This document shows positions 24,691 through 35,402 of a DNA stretch of 64,000 nucleotides, one piece after another. A program made the position numbers and the translations under genes. The stretch lies in contig NW_022985444.1 in assembly GCF_010093595.1 (NCBI RefSeq), positions 1-64,000 on the forward strand, written 5' to 3'. The first letter of the stretch is position 1; each line of letters opens with the position of its first letter. The notes below the pieces were generated by a model. That model did no database searches, had not been told where the DNA came from, and worked only from the letters and a program-made list of their open reading frames with translations. Origin of the DNA: Mytilinidion resinicola (Eukaryota > Ascomycota > Dothideomycetes > Mytilinidiales > Mytilinidiaceae).

Positions 24691-25394
24691 GAATAATAGC
24701 AATATTACGCTAGCTAGCTAGAAAGGATCTAATAGATTAAAGAACCCGGCAGAACTAGATACCTTAAAGGAAAGCGAGGCTTCCCTCTTAATATACTTTT
24801 ATTCTTTCTGCTTAGCCTTTTTTTTAATTATCTTCCTTAAGCTTTTCTAGAGTTTTAAAGCCGTAATATATTATCTCTTCTCTATACTTATATAGTAATT
24901 CCTTTTAGAAATCTAGGTAATTAAGCTTTACTATAGCTGTCTTTAGAACTGTATAAATTTCTAACTTTTTATAATAAAGTTTATCCTTTTTATAAAACAG
25001 TTTTTACCCTATAAGGATTAGTAAAAAAACAGATATATATAATAGTAGACTATACTAACTTATAGGTAGATACTAAAATGCCGGCGATATTATAGTTTAA
25101 TTATTGCGCCCGAACGTAGGCCGTATAATAATTAGAGTTAAATATAGAAACTATACAGAATAAACCCTAAAACTTGCACTAGGAATAAGGTATAACTTTT
25201 AAACTAAATATATTAATATAATCTATAAGTATAAAACAGCTTTTTTATTTCTTAGCTTTTAAAGTATTAGATATTATAAAAAAAGAAATAAAATAGCATA
25301 ACAACAGCCTAATAAGTAGGGCATCGCCAGCTATTTATCTAAGACCCTACTATAGAAATACTTTTAGGCCGAAAGCTTTAAAAGGGGGAATAAG

Positions 25395-25890
25395 TATTAT
25401 AACCTATAATATAAACTATCTAAGCGCAGAGGTACTTATAGAGATAAGTAGATAGATTAAGTTAATTATATAGGACTAGGTTATAGAACTAAAAGGGTTA
25501 TATATAGAATATATAGGGATTCTAGATTCCCCTATAAACTACTAGTAGATAAAAATAATCTAAAAATAGAGTATTATAAAGGCAAGGCTATATAAAAGCT
25601 TAAGGCTATAAGCTAGAAAAGCGCTTAAAAAGCTTAAGGATATAAGCTAAATAAGTAATAGGTTTCTTAGAATAAAGCTTTTATATATAAAAACGCTCCT
25701 TTATATAAATAGGAACCTTATATTTAACTTAAGACTTTAATACTACCTATTAGAAGTAATAACCCTGTCTTATACCTAAGATTAATCTTACCTTACCTTT
25801 TAAAGACTATTATATCCTAATAATAACTTAACCTATACCCTGCCTTAGTATATAGCACTTAGAAGGTATAGAAGAGATAACCTATTTATA
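25395..25890 (+). repeat. 3' LTR of G2
   Basis: The LTR is preceded by a polypurine tract AAAGGGGGAA (25381-25390). It starts TATTATAACC (an RIPped TGTTACAACC) and ends AACCTATTTATA. It aligns along its length with the two 529 bp LTRs of G3 (reverse complement) and with the less mutated LTR at 62709. Directly after it the hAT sequence begins. Confidence 0.85.
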
Positions 25891-26635
25891 CTAGCAGGAT
25901 AGCTATTACAGCAAAATATTGCATATTTATATTAAACGCAATCCTTTCTCTAAGCCTATACCTACTTTTCTACCTTAAACGCCCTTTATATATATATCCG
26001 CATAAGATTATAAGCGCTTTAAGCTCTTAGTTAAGCCCTCTATAGAGCCTGTTAACAACTTCTACACTAAGTATATATAAACCGCCCCTCTTGCAGCTAG
26101 CTAGGTGCGCGCCGGCGTATTACTAGACAATTTTCTCGCTGTTAATAATATAATTGTATAGTGGAATAATTAATATTATACTTAGCCGGACCTTGCCCGC
26201 TTTATATTAGACGTCCTTGCCGTACCGCCAATAAGCGATAAATGTAAGAGGCTATTCAGCAGCGCATCTATATTGCTGGATAAGCGTAGGAGACGCCTTG
26301 GAATAGATATAATTGAGGCAAATGAGTGCCTACGGTTATCCTACGGCCCTCAGCCTACGGATGCATTTGATGATGCAGAGCACGCCGCGTCGCTTAGTGC
26401 ATCGCGAGTATTACCAGCCTCGTTGGCCGAGCAGGCGGAGAAGCGATTGAGGGCATCACAACGCGAGGAAGCAAACGCCATGGCCGACGACGGCGACAAC
26501 GAGGCGCTGTCGGAGCAGGAACTACGTGAGGCCGAAGAGGAGGCTATATTAGAGGGCCCTGCACCACCTACTAATGTTGTAGATGCAGATAAGGATAATA
26601 TAGTGTTGAGTGATGGCTCGGGATCGCAATTTAGG
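25891..26635 (+). pseudogene. hAT transposase C-terminal part (dimerisation domain)
   Basis: Frame reading into the clean stretch at 26273 gives the hAT C-terminal dimerisation motif, S-D-K-C-K-R-L-F-S-S-A-S (about 26228-26263), where most hAT proteins have ..SDECER.. (E to K changes by G-to-A). It is followed by a Lys/Arg turn, R-L-G-I-D-I-I-E-A, and an acidic tail ending with a stop at 26636. Upstream of 26190 the frame has stops and is cut off by the G2 LTR, so the N-terminal half and DDE core are missing. From about 26270 onward there is almost no RIP. Confidence 0.8.
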
Positions 26636-27078
26636 TAGTAGGTTTGGTCACTTCTCACCCTCAACTTAGCCCACGCTAAGCTACTTTAGGCAATATACTC
26701 GGCTTCAACACCTTACAAATCACTAGCGTGGAGCCCCTGTAGCTCCTGGAGCTCCATAGCGATTCCGCTGGGTTGGAGTGGATTTGAGGCCAAACCCAAC
26801 CCGCTCCAGTCCAGTTCCTTCACTGACAGCTGGCAGGCTGCCCAGGTGCCATTGCCACTTCCTAACCGCCGCATACACCGTTAAGCTAAAATAAGAATAG
26901 AAGAATATCCTACAGCCTCAGCACTTGGAAACTTATAAGAGTTCGTTACAAATACTGCTTTAGAAAGTCCGTTAAGGAGATATCACTTTCATACTCTCAC
27001 ATCCCTCCCCTCGGGTCTTCACTATCCCTTCCATTTTCGATCCCTCGTATTCTCTCCATTGTCAAGAGATCTAAGAGC
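26636..27078. other. hAT 3' end and spacer
   Basis: No gene. The sequence at 26725-26860 is rich in GGAGC/GCTCC blocks and a partly self-complementary GGGTTGGAGTGGA..CCAAACCCAACC segment, plausible as hAT subterminal repeats. I could not fix the terminal inverted repeat or an 8 bp target duplication. Beyond about 26880 the sequence is ordinary single-copy DNA. Confidence 0.5.
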
Positions 27079-28306
27079 ATGAGGGCTGATCTATTAGCCT
27101 ACAATGGCAGAGGCTTTTCTTTTGGAGTCCAAGAAGTCTGTGCTAGCATTAATCAGACCCTGAATTGCAACGTTTCATTTATGGACAACTCGGATATCGC
27201 AGCGAAGTTTAGCGGCCATAGTAAGATCAAGACAGACGCGGGCATTGCGGGCCTTGGAGTAAGTCTTCCCACAATTCCTTCGCTGCCAGCTAGCCTTTTA
27301 AACTAGGGTCCTAACTCTACTCGTCGCGATTAGATTTACATCGCGCTACTTGTCCAAGTCTTCGGAATTCTCTTCCTAGCTATTATCTTCGCCTTATGGG
27401 ATATTCGAGGCCAAAACAGACGTTCGCACTATCAGCTGCTCTTTGCCTTCTCAGACATACTCACAATTCAAGACGTCGTATACATACTCAACTGTATCCT
27501 GACTGGGAATTGTGACTTGACGACCTATCACTACTTCGTTGCGCTGGACTCCTTACTTATCTTCTGCTCCACCATGGTGCTATTCTTCGTTACCTCAAGA
27601 CATCACTACTGGCAAACCCTCAGGGGGGCGGTCCGATTCTTGGCCACTCTCACCGTCTTCTGCATACTCAGCATCTTCATAGGTTACGAGACATTCAGAC
27701 ATTGGACAAGCGCTCTCCCGGACTGAAAGGCCCCAACACTCAGTAATAACGACAGTACCCTCCTTACTCCCCGTATCTTGTTTCCTAGACCCCGATTTGA
27801 TCAGCCGCGCGGAATTCAGAAATCCATATGCCTCGAACTAAACCACGACCGACACTCAGCTAGAGCGAATAGGACAACCTGTTAAAACTTGCACGCTTCC
27901 CGAAATCTGGATATTTTGGATCTTGACTCTGTGTTTCGTTCTAGGAGCGACGACGTGCTCCTGCCTGGCTTCGCGTCCGCTTAAAAACCAGCAATCAGAG
28001 AAATCAAGGAAGTATTGGCCGATCATGTGGCTTACCCTCGCAGTTTGCATCGTCACCGACGTATTCTGTGCATGGTATATCGGAAGTCTTAGAAGGTGGG
28101 CCAGCAAATCGGGATGGCTGGAAAACGGCGAGGAGGGTGAGATGTCTCCTTTCAGCCAGCTGATGGCTGTCTTGATATTAGTGGGTTTTGCCTTCGCTTT
28201 GATCGACCATGTACCACTCAGAGGGGTCAAGAGATATGTGACTATTGCTAAACGTCGCGGTTACGCAAGGGTTTGGCTTCCGCAAATCTGGGAGATGCGC
28301 GTATGA
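27079..28306 (+). pseudogene. Multi-pass membrane protein gene, decayed
   Basis: Starting at ATG 27079, one frame gives an extracytosolic-looking N terminus with an I-A-G-L-G-V motif (near 27245). Two in-frame TAG codons follow (27304 and 27331), then at least two or three strongly hydrophobic segments to a TGA at 27724. A second frame (about 27750-28306) continues with more membrane helices (W-P-I-M-W-L-T-L-A-V near 28020; L-M-A-V-L-I-L-V-G-F-A-F-A near 28165) and a short basic tail. The pattern resembles fungal uncharacterised polytopic proteins with a conserved GLGVR-like motif. Stops plus a frame change argue for a pseudogene; unusual introns cannot be fully excluded. It is not RIPped to saturation. 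Confidence 0.55.
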
Positions 28307-28606
28307 AATTCTTTCTTTACTTTTTCTATTTTGTGTCACCACTTTTGGATTTCTTTGTTCTTGTCCTTCTCTGTTCATCTTACCATCAATTTTCTTTTGC
28401 CTTCCGTGTGCGTATTTGATGTTTTTTCATGGCCTATTCAGCTTGGCCATAGCTCAGGTTGAACCACGAGCAGCTCAATTACCTAAACGGGAAAGTAAAA
28501 TGCTACTGCACAGATTTCGGTGTTGTACTATATGCTATAGAACGAATGGATAAACCAAAAGATGATCAAGCCGATTTCCAGTAGCTGCATTATCCTAATA
28601 AGCCTG

Positions 28607-30258
28607 ATTTTCTACGATCCTCACACCCCTTTCCCCCGCAAGCACCAACTGCACCCTCCCATCATTATCAACCACCTTGACCAGATGCTGCAACGCCTCC
28701 AACGTCTGAATCCCCGCAGACGTATTCTTGAAAACTCCCTTCTCCTTCCCGAGTGTCTCCGACCCCAGTGCTAGGACCTCTGTACTCGTGTGCCAGCTGC
28801 TCGAAGTCACGCGCCCATATCGGACACTATAAACGCCACCCAAACAGAAAGCGAAAGCACGACGTACGCGAGTAAGATGGCGGTGGAGAAGAACGTGCCC
28901 GCCGGCGAGCGGATATAACAGTATGCGTAGCCCTGCACGTCGGTGTCCATGTGCATTTTTAAATACCGGGATTGCTGTGCGGGTGGGATATCGTATGCAT
29001 TGGTGCCGTGGTCGAACGCGCGCTTAGGACCAAGATACGCCACCAATTAGGGGTGTAGCTGTCCGTGGCAGTGTTGAAGCCTTTGACTATGCCTTGCACC
29101 GCAGCGTGGGGATCCGTCCGCGCCATGCCGCTTGCGATGAGGAAGGAGAGGGTGGCCTCGATCTGGAATGGGAATGCGGATCAGTTGTTGGTTGTTGGGT
29201 CCCAAGGCCCGATGGTAGTCATCATTTTCTCAAAGATGGTGGTGTTTAGGCCTTGAATGGTTGGGTTGAGGTCGTTGAGCCAGCTTGTTTGGAGGAAGGC
29301 TCGCAGGCTGGTAGGTGAGAGGTTCTTGAGGGGATTGTGGTCAAGAGTTACTGTGATTTCGCTTGTGCTAGAGTACCTCCCTGTCATGTATTCAACAGCG
29401 ATAGAGCATCCAACTGCGATGAGATCGGCTGAAGGAGTTTTGGAGAGCGTGACGAGAGCTGCTGCGTTATAGCCGCCTGAAATGTCAAGATCGGAGATGT
29501 TTTGTGCACAGACCCAGTTGCTGCTGCCATCAGTCCAGTGCACTGTCGACCGGGTGTTGGTCGCGGAGTCGTTTTTGACCCAGGCTTCTATCGCTTCGTT
29601 ACCGCATTGCGCCGTTGAATCGTAAGGCAAGTAGTCCAAATTGACCTGTGGGAAAGGGACACAAGCCCGGGTCGTGCCAGAATCGACCCTTGGACTAATA
29701 CTCTACATTCGAGTGATCCTAGAGCCGCGAACGCCCTCCCGCGGACCCGGAAGCGTAAGCCCAAAAGGAGCTAGCTATATATAGAACATGTACTACTCTA
29801 GCATGTGGCATTTGCACAAGCGAGCTCTTCTCAATTGGCGGATTGTGGATCCCGGAAGGCTGGAGGCTGAAGTATGGCTTCAAGGTAAACTTTTTCGCAG
29901 GTATTGAGATCGAATCGTAAGGTGCAAGAGGACTGGGCACCCGCCAAGGTAACTCAGACGTGATTCTTGGCTGGTCCGAGAAGTAGTAAACCCGTAACCA
30001 GTCGCCTATGGATTCCCAGCCTGCAGACGGGCAATAGTCGTTTCCAACATAGTTGCACGCGAGGGTTGGAAGTGTACTTATATTGAAAATTGGAGGGGAA
30101 AGCCGGTCCATGGTTATATTGAGCCAGATATTTGTGCCTCCTGCTGGCCAGTAGTCTAGCTGAGGTACAAGCAGTGTCTCCAGAGCACTCGCCTCACGTA
30201 GCTGGAATATGCACTTGGCCGCGCCCCTTGTAGATCTGGAGGATAGTGTCGAGAACAC
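28607..30258 (-). pseudogene. Large fungal membrane-anchored protein gene, decayed
   Basis: Four successive minus-strand frames form one protein-like series: 30258-29719 (ectodomain with S-P-P-I-F-N-I-S-T and D-Y-C-P-S), 29639-29181 (many N-x-S/T sites), 29046-28807 (Y-L-K-M-H-M-D-T-D-V-Q-G-Y-A-Y, then a transmembrane helix ending S-V-W-V-A-F-I-V) and 28790-28607 (S-S-S-W-H-T-S-T-E-V-L-A-L then N-T-S-A-G-I-Q-T-L-E). The order ectodomain, single helix near the C terminus, SSSW..NTxAGI tail matches a widespread uncharacterised ascomycete family. Frames change at least three times with stops and no convincing splice sites, so I call it a pseudogene. The N terminus is missing or unresolved. Confidence 0.6.
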
Positions 30259-30973
30259 TTCATCATACTTCTATAAATCCTCGTAATTTTTTGGTGCATG
30301 CTTTGGACGCTTGTCTCATCCACAGGAAACTCCTTGTGCAACACTTCCCGTTCCTCAACCAAAGCCTACCCACGACCACCTCAGAAATGGCTTCTTATCC
30401 CACGGACATACTCCAGCTTTTCGCCTTAGAACCGCATGCTCCGGACTTGTGGTAGATGTCCCGACTTTATGTTTCCTCTCTATCTCCGCCCGGCCCTGTC
30501 ATCCATGAAACACCACAGTGAGCCGTTCCCCGCTCGGCTTGGTCCACAAAATGGTGCAATCCCGTGATGCTATTCTACGGGCAGCATGTGCGTTGACTTA
30601 ACTCAACAACTTTTTGATGAAGCGTACCTTAAATCTTTGCGTTCCTGCGCTACTAGTCTAAAGTACCAACCGCTGCTTGGCTAGCAAACTGTAGACTTGT
30701 AGAGCCCTTCTATTTTTAATATTGGGTAGCATATCCTTGCTCAAACGATTTGCGCCTTGCACTATTGTAATTGGTTCGCTCGGCTTATCGTCAGTGTGAT
30801 TGGTTCCCTCAGGTTTAGTAGCGGCACATCAACCTCAACTGGGCAGACCGCGCGTCGTAACCTTTTCTAAGTCGCCACCCTTCGCTTATAACTTGCTGTT
30901 CTCCTCACAAGACTGTATGATTTTTCTTCACATTATCTAATCGAACGCCTTGTAATCCATTGTTGAAAGCATA
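30259..30973. other. Intergenic region upstream of the dehydrogenase
   Basis: Small overlapping frames on both strands show no domain. It lies between the divergent decayed membrane gene and the dehydrogenase and probably holds the dehydrogenase promoter. No clear TATA box or operator was picked out. Confidence 0.5.
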
Positions 30974-32105
30974 ATGGGTAGCACCATTTCACAGATCTTC
31001 CCGCCGAAGCCTAAGTTCACGGAGAAAAATCTCCCGAGCCTCGAAGGAAATGTGAGTCCACCTGCCTTGTGGAACTGAAATCAGAACCCAGATTGGGAGC
31101 TGACTCCCCCGCTTCACAGGTCTATATCGTCACAGGCTCAAACACAGGAGTGGGCAAAGAGCTCGCTCAAATGCTGTATTTGAAGAACGCCAAAGTCTAC
31201 ATAGCAGCGCGATCCCAAGAAAAAGCAGAAGCAGCCATCAAGGACATAAAGAAAGCCGCACCAAATTCAGAAGGCTTACTAGTCTTCCTGCACTTAGATC
31301 TCAATGACTTAACCACGATCAAAGCTTCAGTCGACGAGTTCCTGGCCGCCGAGACCAGGCTTCACGTTCTCTTCAACAACGCAGGAATCATGTCGCCGGC
31401 GGCGGACTCGCCCAAAACTGCTCAAGGTTATGAAATCCACTTGGGCGTGAACTGTGTCGGTACCTTCCTTTTCACGAAACTTCTTACTCCAATCCTCGTC
31501 GCGAGCGCAAAGACCGAGGCCCCGGGGATCGTCCGTGTGGTTTGGGTATCATCTAGCGGAACAGAAATAGCTGGCGTGAAATCGCTCGGACTGAACCTCG
31601 ACAATCTAGACTATCACATCCCAGCGGAAGGCATGATCAAATATGCGTTGAGTAAAGCGGGGAATTGGCTCCACGGCGTCGAGTTCGCGAAGAGATACCA
31701 AGCCGACGGCGTTGTGAGCATCCCGCTGAATCCTGGGAACCTAGCATCAGACCTTTATCGGCAACATGGACGGTTGTTCTCGATTTTCGTGGCGATGATA
31801 ACATACCCTCCGATTAACGGTGCCTGGACGGAATTGTATGCTGGGTTGTCGCCAGAGATTACGCTGGCAAACAGTGGAAGCTGGGGTAAGTGCTCACTAC
31901 CATTGTTTGCGACATTGACGCCAAGGAGCACGGTTCGCTGACTAGCTTTCAACCCCTAGTCGTACCTTGGGGTCGCATCTTACCGATTCGAAAAGACCTG
32001 GTTGCTGCAACGAAGAGTGAGGCGGAGGGCGGGAACGGAAACGCGGCGAAGTTCTGGGATTGGACGGAGGAGCAGATCAAGCCGTACCTTTCATCTCAGA
32101 AGTGA
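30974..32105 (+). CDS. Short-chain dehydrogenase/reductase (retinol dehydrogenase-like)
   Basis: NAD(P)H-dependent oxidoreductase of the classical SDR superfamily; substrate unknown. Three exons fit: 30974-31051, 31120-31885 and 31960-32105. The introns of 68 and 74 bp have GT..AG ends (GTGAGT..TTCACAG and GTAAGT..CCCTAG) and keep frame, giving 329 residues. The coenzyme motif TGSNTGVG is at residues 31-38, NNAG at 112-115, the catalytic Ser in VSSSG at 170-172 and YALSK (Tyr201, Lys205) as catalytic pair. Length and the FPPKPKFTEKNLPSL-like N terminus are typical of fungal SDRs annotated as retinol dehydrogenase-like or WW-domain-oxidoreductase-like. All key residues are present and there are no stops, so it looks functional. 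It is the nearest intact gene to the telomere. Confidence 0.92.
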
Positions 32106-33045
32106 GTGAGGAAGTCGGGAACCAAGATGTGCGGAGCGTGTGTGCTAGTAATGATATTCAAGGACTATGGATGGCGGAATTTTAAAGTTACACATTTAAT
32201 TCAAGCTTTTGGTAATCTCTTGGAGTACCCCTGATACTATGGTGATCCTAAATAGCTCGCTTGATCCAAGAACATGACTGCCAGAGTCTGCAGAGCTAGA
32301 GCCTACCGCCAACATGCTGATTTGCTCTTTCATTAGTACGCGAGGCTAAAAGACGACTGTGCGCTCTATGAATAGAGTTAGTATTTGTCATTAGCGATGA
32401 TCAAGAATGTACCTCATTCGGCTTTCTCGCGATGTTTCGACGTTTGTTGATTGGCTGAATTGGAGTGACGAATGATGATTGTGGAGAATTAGTCGACGCC
32501 AAAAAGACAGCGCAGGGTTTCATTTGTCGTCATACAGCGTTGAAACAGCTATCTAGAGTAGAATGATGTATGGGGAATAGACGAGGCTGAAAACAAGGTT
32601 CACTGGGCAATCCGAGAGCACACAAGAGCGCTCAAAGTTAGTTTCAAACGGCAGAGAACAGTCGTAACGTATACAAGACTAGATATGCTCACTCAATAAC
32701 TCTATTATCTTCATATGGAGAACGAACTTAGACTATCTATGTTTCTAGGAGACTTTTACGTGGCGAATTGTTTGTGGGAGGAGCTAATCTGCGTGCCCTA
32801 GAACCTTGGGTGTTCAGTGATTGTCAACTGCGCTTTGGAGTGCTTTAAGGAATCAAGCTGTAGCAAGTAAGCACAAGATATGTCATGATTGAGGTGTGAT
32901 TACTTTACCAGATTATTCAAACCCGACTCCATACTGCCGACATGCTTTCTGCTTCCCATTGATGCTAGGAGATCCATCTAAAGAAGCCCTTCTTATTCCC
33001 GTAAGAGTTAAGGAAATCCATTAGGAGGTCCGCAATCACGGGTTG
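32106..33045. other. Intergenic, no gene seen
   Basis: Convergent spacer between the dehydrogenase and the minus-strand cysteine-module gene. Neither strand has an open frame with recognisable content, and I see no repeats, RNA genes or transposon ends. Confidence 0.6.
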
Positions 33046-35402
33046 TTACCTCACCCATCTGAGGTCTGGAGATGTATACCGACCAGGCTCGCCACTATCC
33101 AGTGTCAAGCGACCATACCATCCACCTTCAATGTCCCGAATCAGAGTTTCCAAATGCTCGATTTTCGGCTTTAACACTTTTTCCCACGCTTCCGCTGTGT
33201 AATGTCGAGCGTGCTGTGATATACCTTTCAGTTCATCATAATCTGGCGCCCACTCCTCTTCATTCCACCATGATGGGTACATCGCTGCAAAGCGACCTTC
33301 CTCTGTTTGGCGCCAAAGACGTATCAGCTCCGTCCGCAGAAGCTTTATCCGCTCCCTAGGGTGAATATCAGCAAAGCGCACTTGACCCTTCGTTGTTGTT
33401 GGACCTGCGGTGGCGGAACGTGCTGCTGCGGAGGAGTCAATGGCTGCTGCGGAGGAGTCAATGGCTGCTGCACCTGCTGATACGGAGGCTGGACCACATC
33501 TTGCGATGCGACTGGTTGCTGCTATACGTGTTGTGGCTGTTGCCCTTGCTGAGGCGGAGGCTGTCCAATTTCTTGCGACGCATCTGATACATAGTGGACC
33601 GGCTGCTGCTGTACGGGCCGTGGCTGGCACATGTATTGACGCGGAACTTGAGCCGTTTTTAGTGGTGGAGTCAGTTGACGCTCGACGGACTGGCACCGAG
33701 CCTTCGCAATCATGGCGCGAGTACTGAGAACATTCGCTCGGACGAGATCTTGTGATTGGTCAATCTGTCCTTGGGCCTGCCGCCGACAGGTGGAGAGAAA
33801 AGACAGAAGGCGTTCTACGTTTCGTGGGACTGGTCTCCGTGGTGGCACGAATGCAAACGCCCCAGAGCAACTAGGTGGAGGAGCGGCCGCACTGCGCTGA
33901 GCAGCGTGGCTATGAGCCTGCTGAAAGGTCACATTTGGCGTCAAATGTGGTCCTAGTCCCTCTAGAGGGAGAGACAACTGTCCGGGGTAGACAGGATGTG
34001 GTAGATATCGAGAAGTATTTGCTAACAGACCAGCCGTTATTGGAGCTAGAGGCTGTCTAGTAGTTTGAGCAAAAGAGGCTTTGGGTAGAGCTAGATGGCC
34101 TGCAAGAGTAGCATCGGGAGCGGCAGCGTTTGGCTGCCGTACTTGAACTGGAGTTGGAGACCGAGTCGAAATCACCACAGCCTCTACAGGAGTAGCATTA
34201 GGAGCGGCAGCATTTGGCTGTGGTACTTGCATTGGAGTTGGCGACCGAGATGGAATCGCCACAACTTCTCCAAAAGCAGCAGGAGGAATGGCAGCATTTG
34301 GCTGGGGCTGGGGTACTCGCACTAGAGCTGACGACCGATATGGGATTTCCACAAGCTGGCTGCTCATGCGTCGTTGATGGCACTGGTTGCATGAGCCCAC
34401 CATCCAACGTTCTTGCCCCTTCTCTTGACGAGTGAAATCGATGCGAGGTCGCTTCTCGCACTTATACACTTCCTCAGGTTCCGGCGGTCTGTCAGGTGGT
34501 AGTCCCGCTTCCCCGCGCTGTCTCCGCACCTGTACTCTCGCACGTCGTCTTGCTTGGATCTGTAATCGTTTCGAGTCTTGAAGCACTCTTGGGGATTGGC
34601 GCGTATGTTCACTGTTAGGTGGCGTGTGAGACGCAGCTGGGTCTAGGTGGCCATCCTCAGAGTGGCTATCATCCTGGTGGCTATCCTCTCCACGGAGGCC
34701 CTCTGAGTGGCTCTCTTCCGCTTGGCTCTTTCCTCGACGGCCATGCTTCATCAATGCTGTCCGCGCATTCTTTGCCTTTCCCTTCAGTTTTTGCTTCTCA
34801 AGCTGAATCCGCCGACGAACCTCCCTACGATGCTTATTGACTTGTTTCGCACATTGGTTACATTCTGGGTGTTCGAGACCCTTTCGCCTGAACTCACGTC
34901 GAGGCTTACTGACACCGCATTGTCCGCAATTCCTGTCAGAGCGTTCATTCCGCGACTGACGAACTGCTCTCAGTGCTGCTCGTCGAGGTTGGGGTGTTTC
35001 CGGAGGGTTTCCAACGCTATCTACATGGCTGGAAATGGGAGGAACAACCTGCTCGGGTGTGGCTCCCGGGGTAAATGAAGACAGGCGTGCGAGAGAATTG
35101 GCGGTATTGGCGAAGGACGGAGGTTCTCCAGGCAGTTGGGCTGAAACACCAGGTTCTGTATTGCCTTGGCCTGACTTGGGCTCCACTGATTGGGGTTGAC
35201 CTCCAGGTCTACGTCTCGGGCCGGACTCTGGGGGTTGGGGCTTTTCGTTGTACTGCTGGTTCCAGCAGGGATTGCAAGTGGAGAATGTTTCCCCATTTCG
35301 CGAAAAATCGGAATGCGGCCGGTGCCATCGACAATGCCTGCAGAAGGGCCACGACTCCGGTTCTGATACAGGGGTGGCACTTGTGGATGTCGAATCTGAC
35401 AT
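33046..35402 (-). pseudogene. Protein with three zinc-finger-like cysteine modules, 3' end frame-shifted
   Basis: The first ATG with a clean frame is at 35402; the frame stays open for 626 codons to a TAG at 33522. Three Cys modules are visible: F-C-R-H-C..F-S-T-C-N-P-C (about 35350-35270), N-C-G-Q-C..P-E-C-N-Q-C (about 34935-34840) and Y-K-C-E-K..S-C-N-Q-C (about 34470-34375). Each is a Cx2C or C, then an F near a basic turn, then Cx2C, reminiscent of Stc1-type or related zinc ribbons (resemblance only). Between them lie basic and Pro/Gln-rich tracts with internal repeats (SPTPxQVxQPNAAAP, 34270-34120). After the TAG the same frame continues Gln/Pro-rich, and a second frame (about 33380-33046) gives a well-formed helical C terminus, with R-L-W-R-Q-T-E-E-G. 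An intron or a nonsense plus frameshift must link them; I could not fit a clean intron. Confidence 0.5.

Larger units (their letters stand above)
14576..25890 (+). mobile_element. Ty3/Gypsy retrotransposon G2, with internal inversion and three Fot1 insertions
   Basis: This is the same family as G3, which serves as the reference copy. G2 begins abruptly within gag at about 14576 (homologous to about 57105 in G3), so its 5' LTR is missing. It runs through gag, protease and reverse transcriptase to 17385. Then come Fot1 copy B, an inverted G2 segment (19326-22498) holding copy D, Fot1 copy C, and finally the chromodomain, 3' region and 3' LTR (25395-25890). Every coding part is RIPped. Confidence 0.88.

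Noticed and set aside
6500..25900. Alternative genetic code (reassigned TAA/TAG) to explain the many stops
   Set aside because: Stops fall where CAA, CAG and TGG are expected in retroelements and are accompanied by G-to-A missense changes. The dehydrogenase, tyrosinase and P450 use normal stops, so RIP explains it.
26350..26664. Minus-strand 104-codon frame over the hAT tail
   Set aside because: Low-complexity Ser/Ala shadow of the acidic plus-strand frame.
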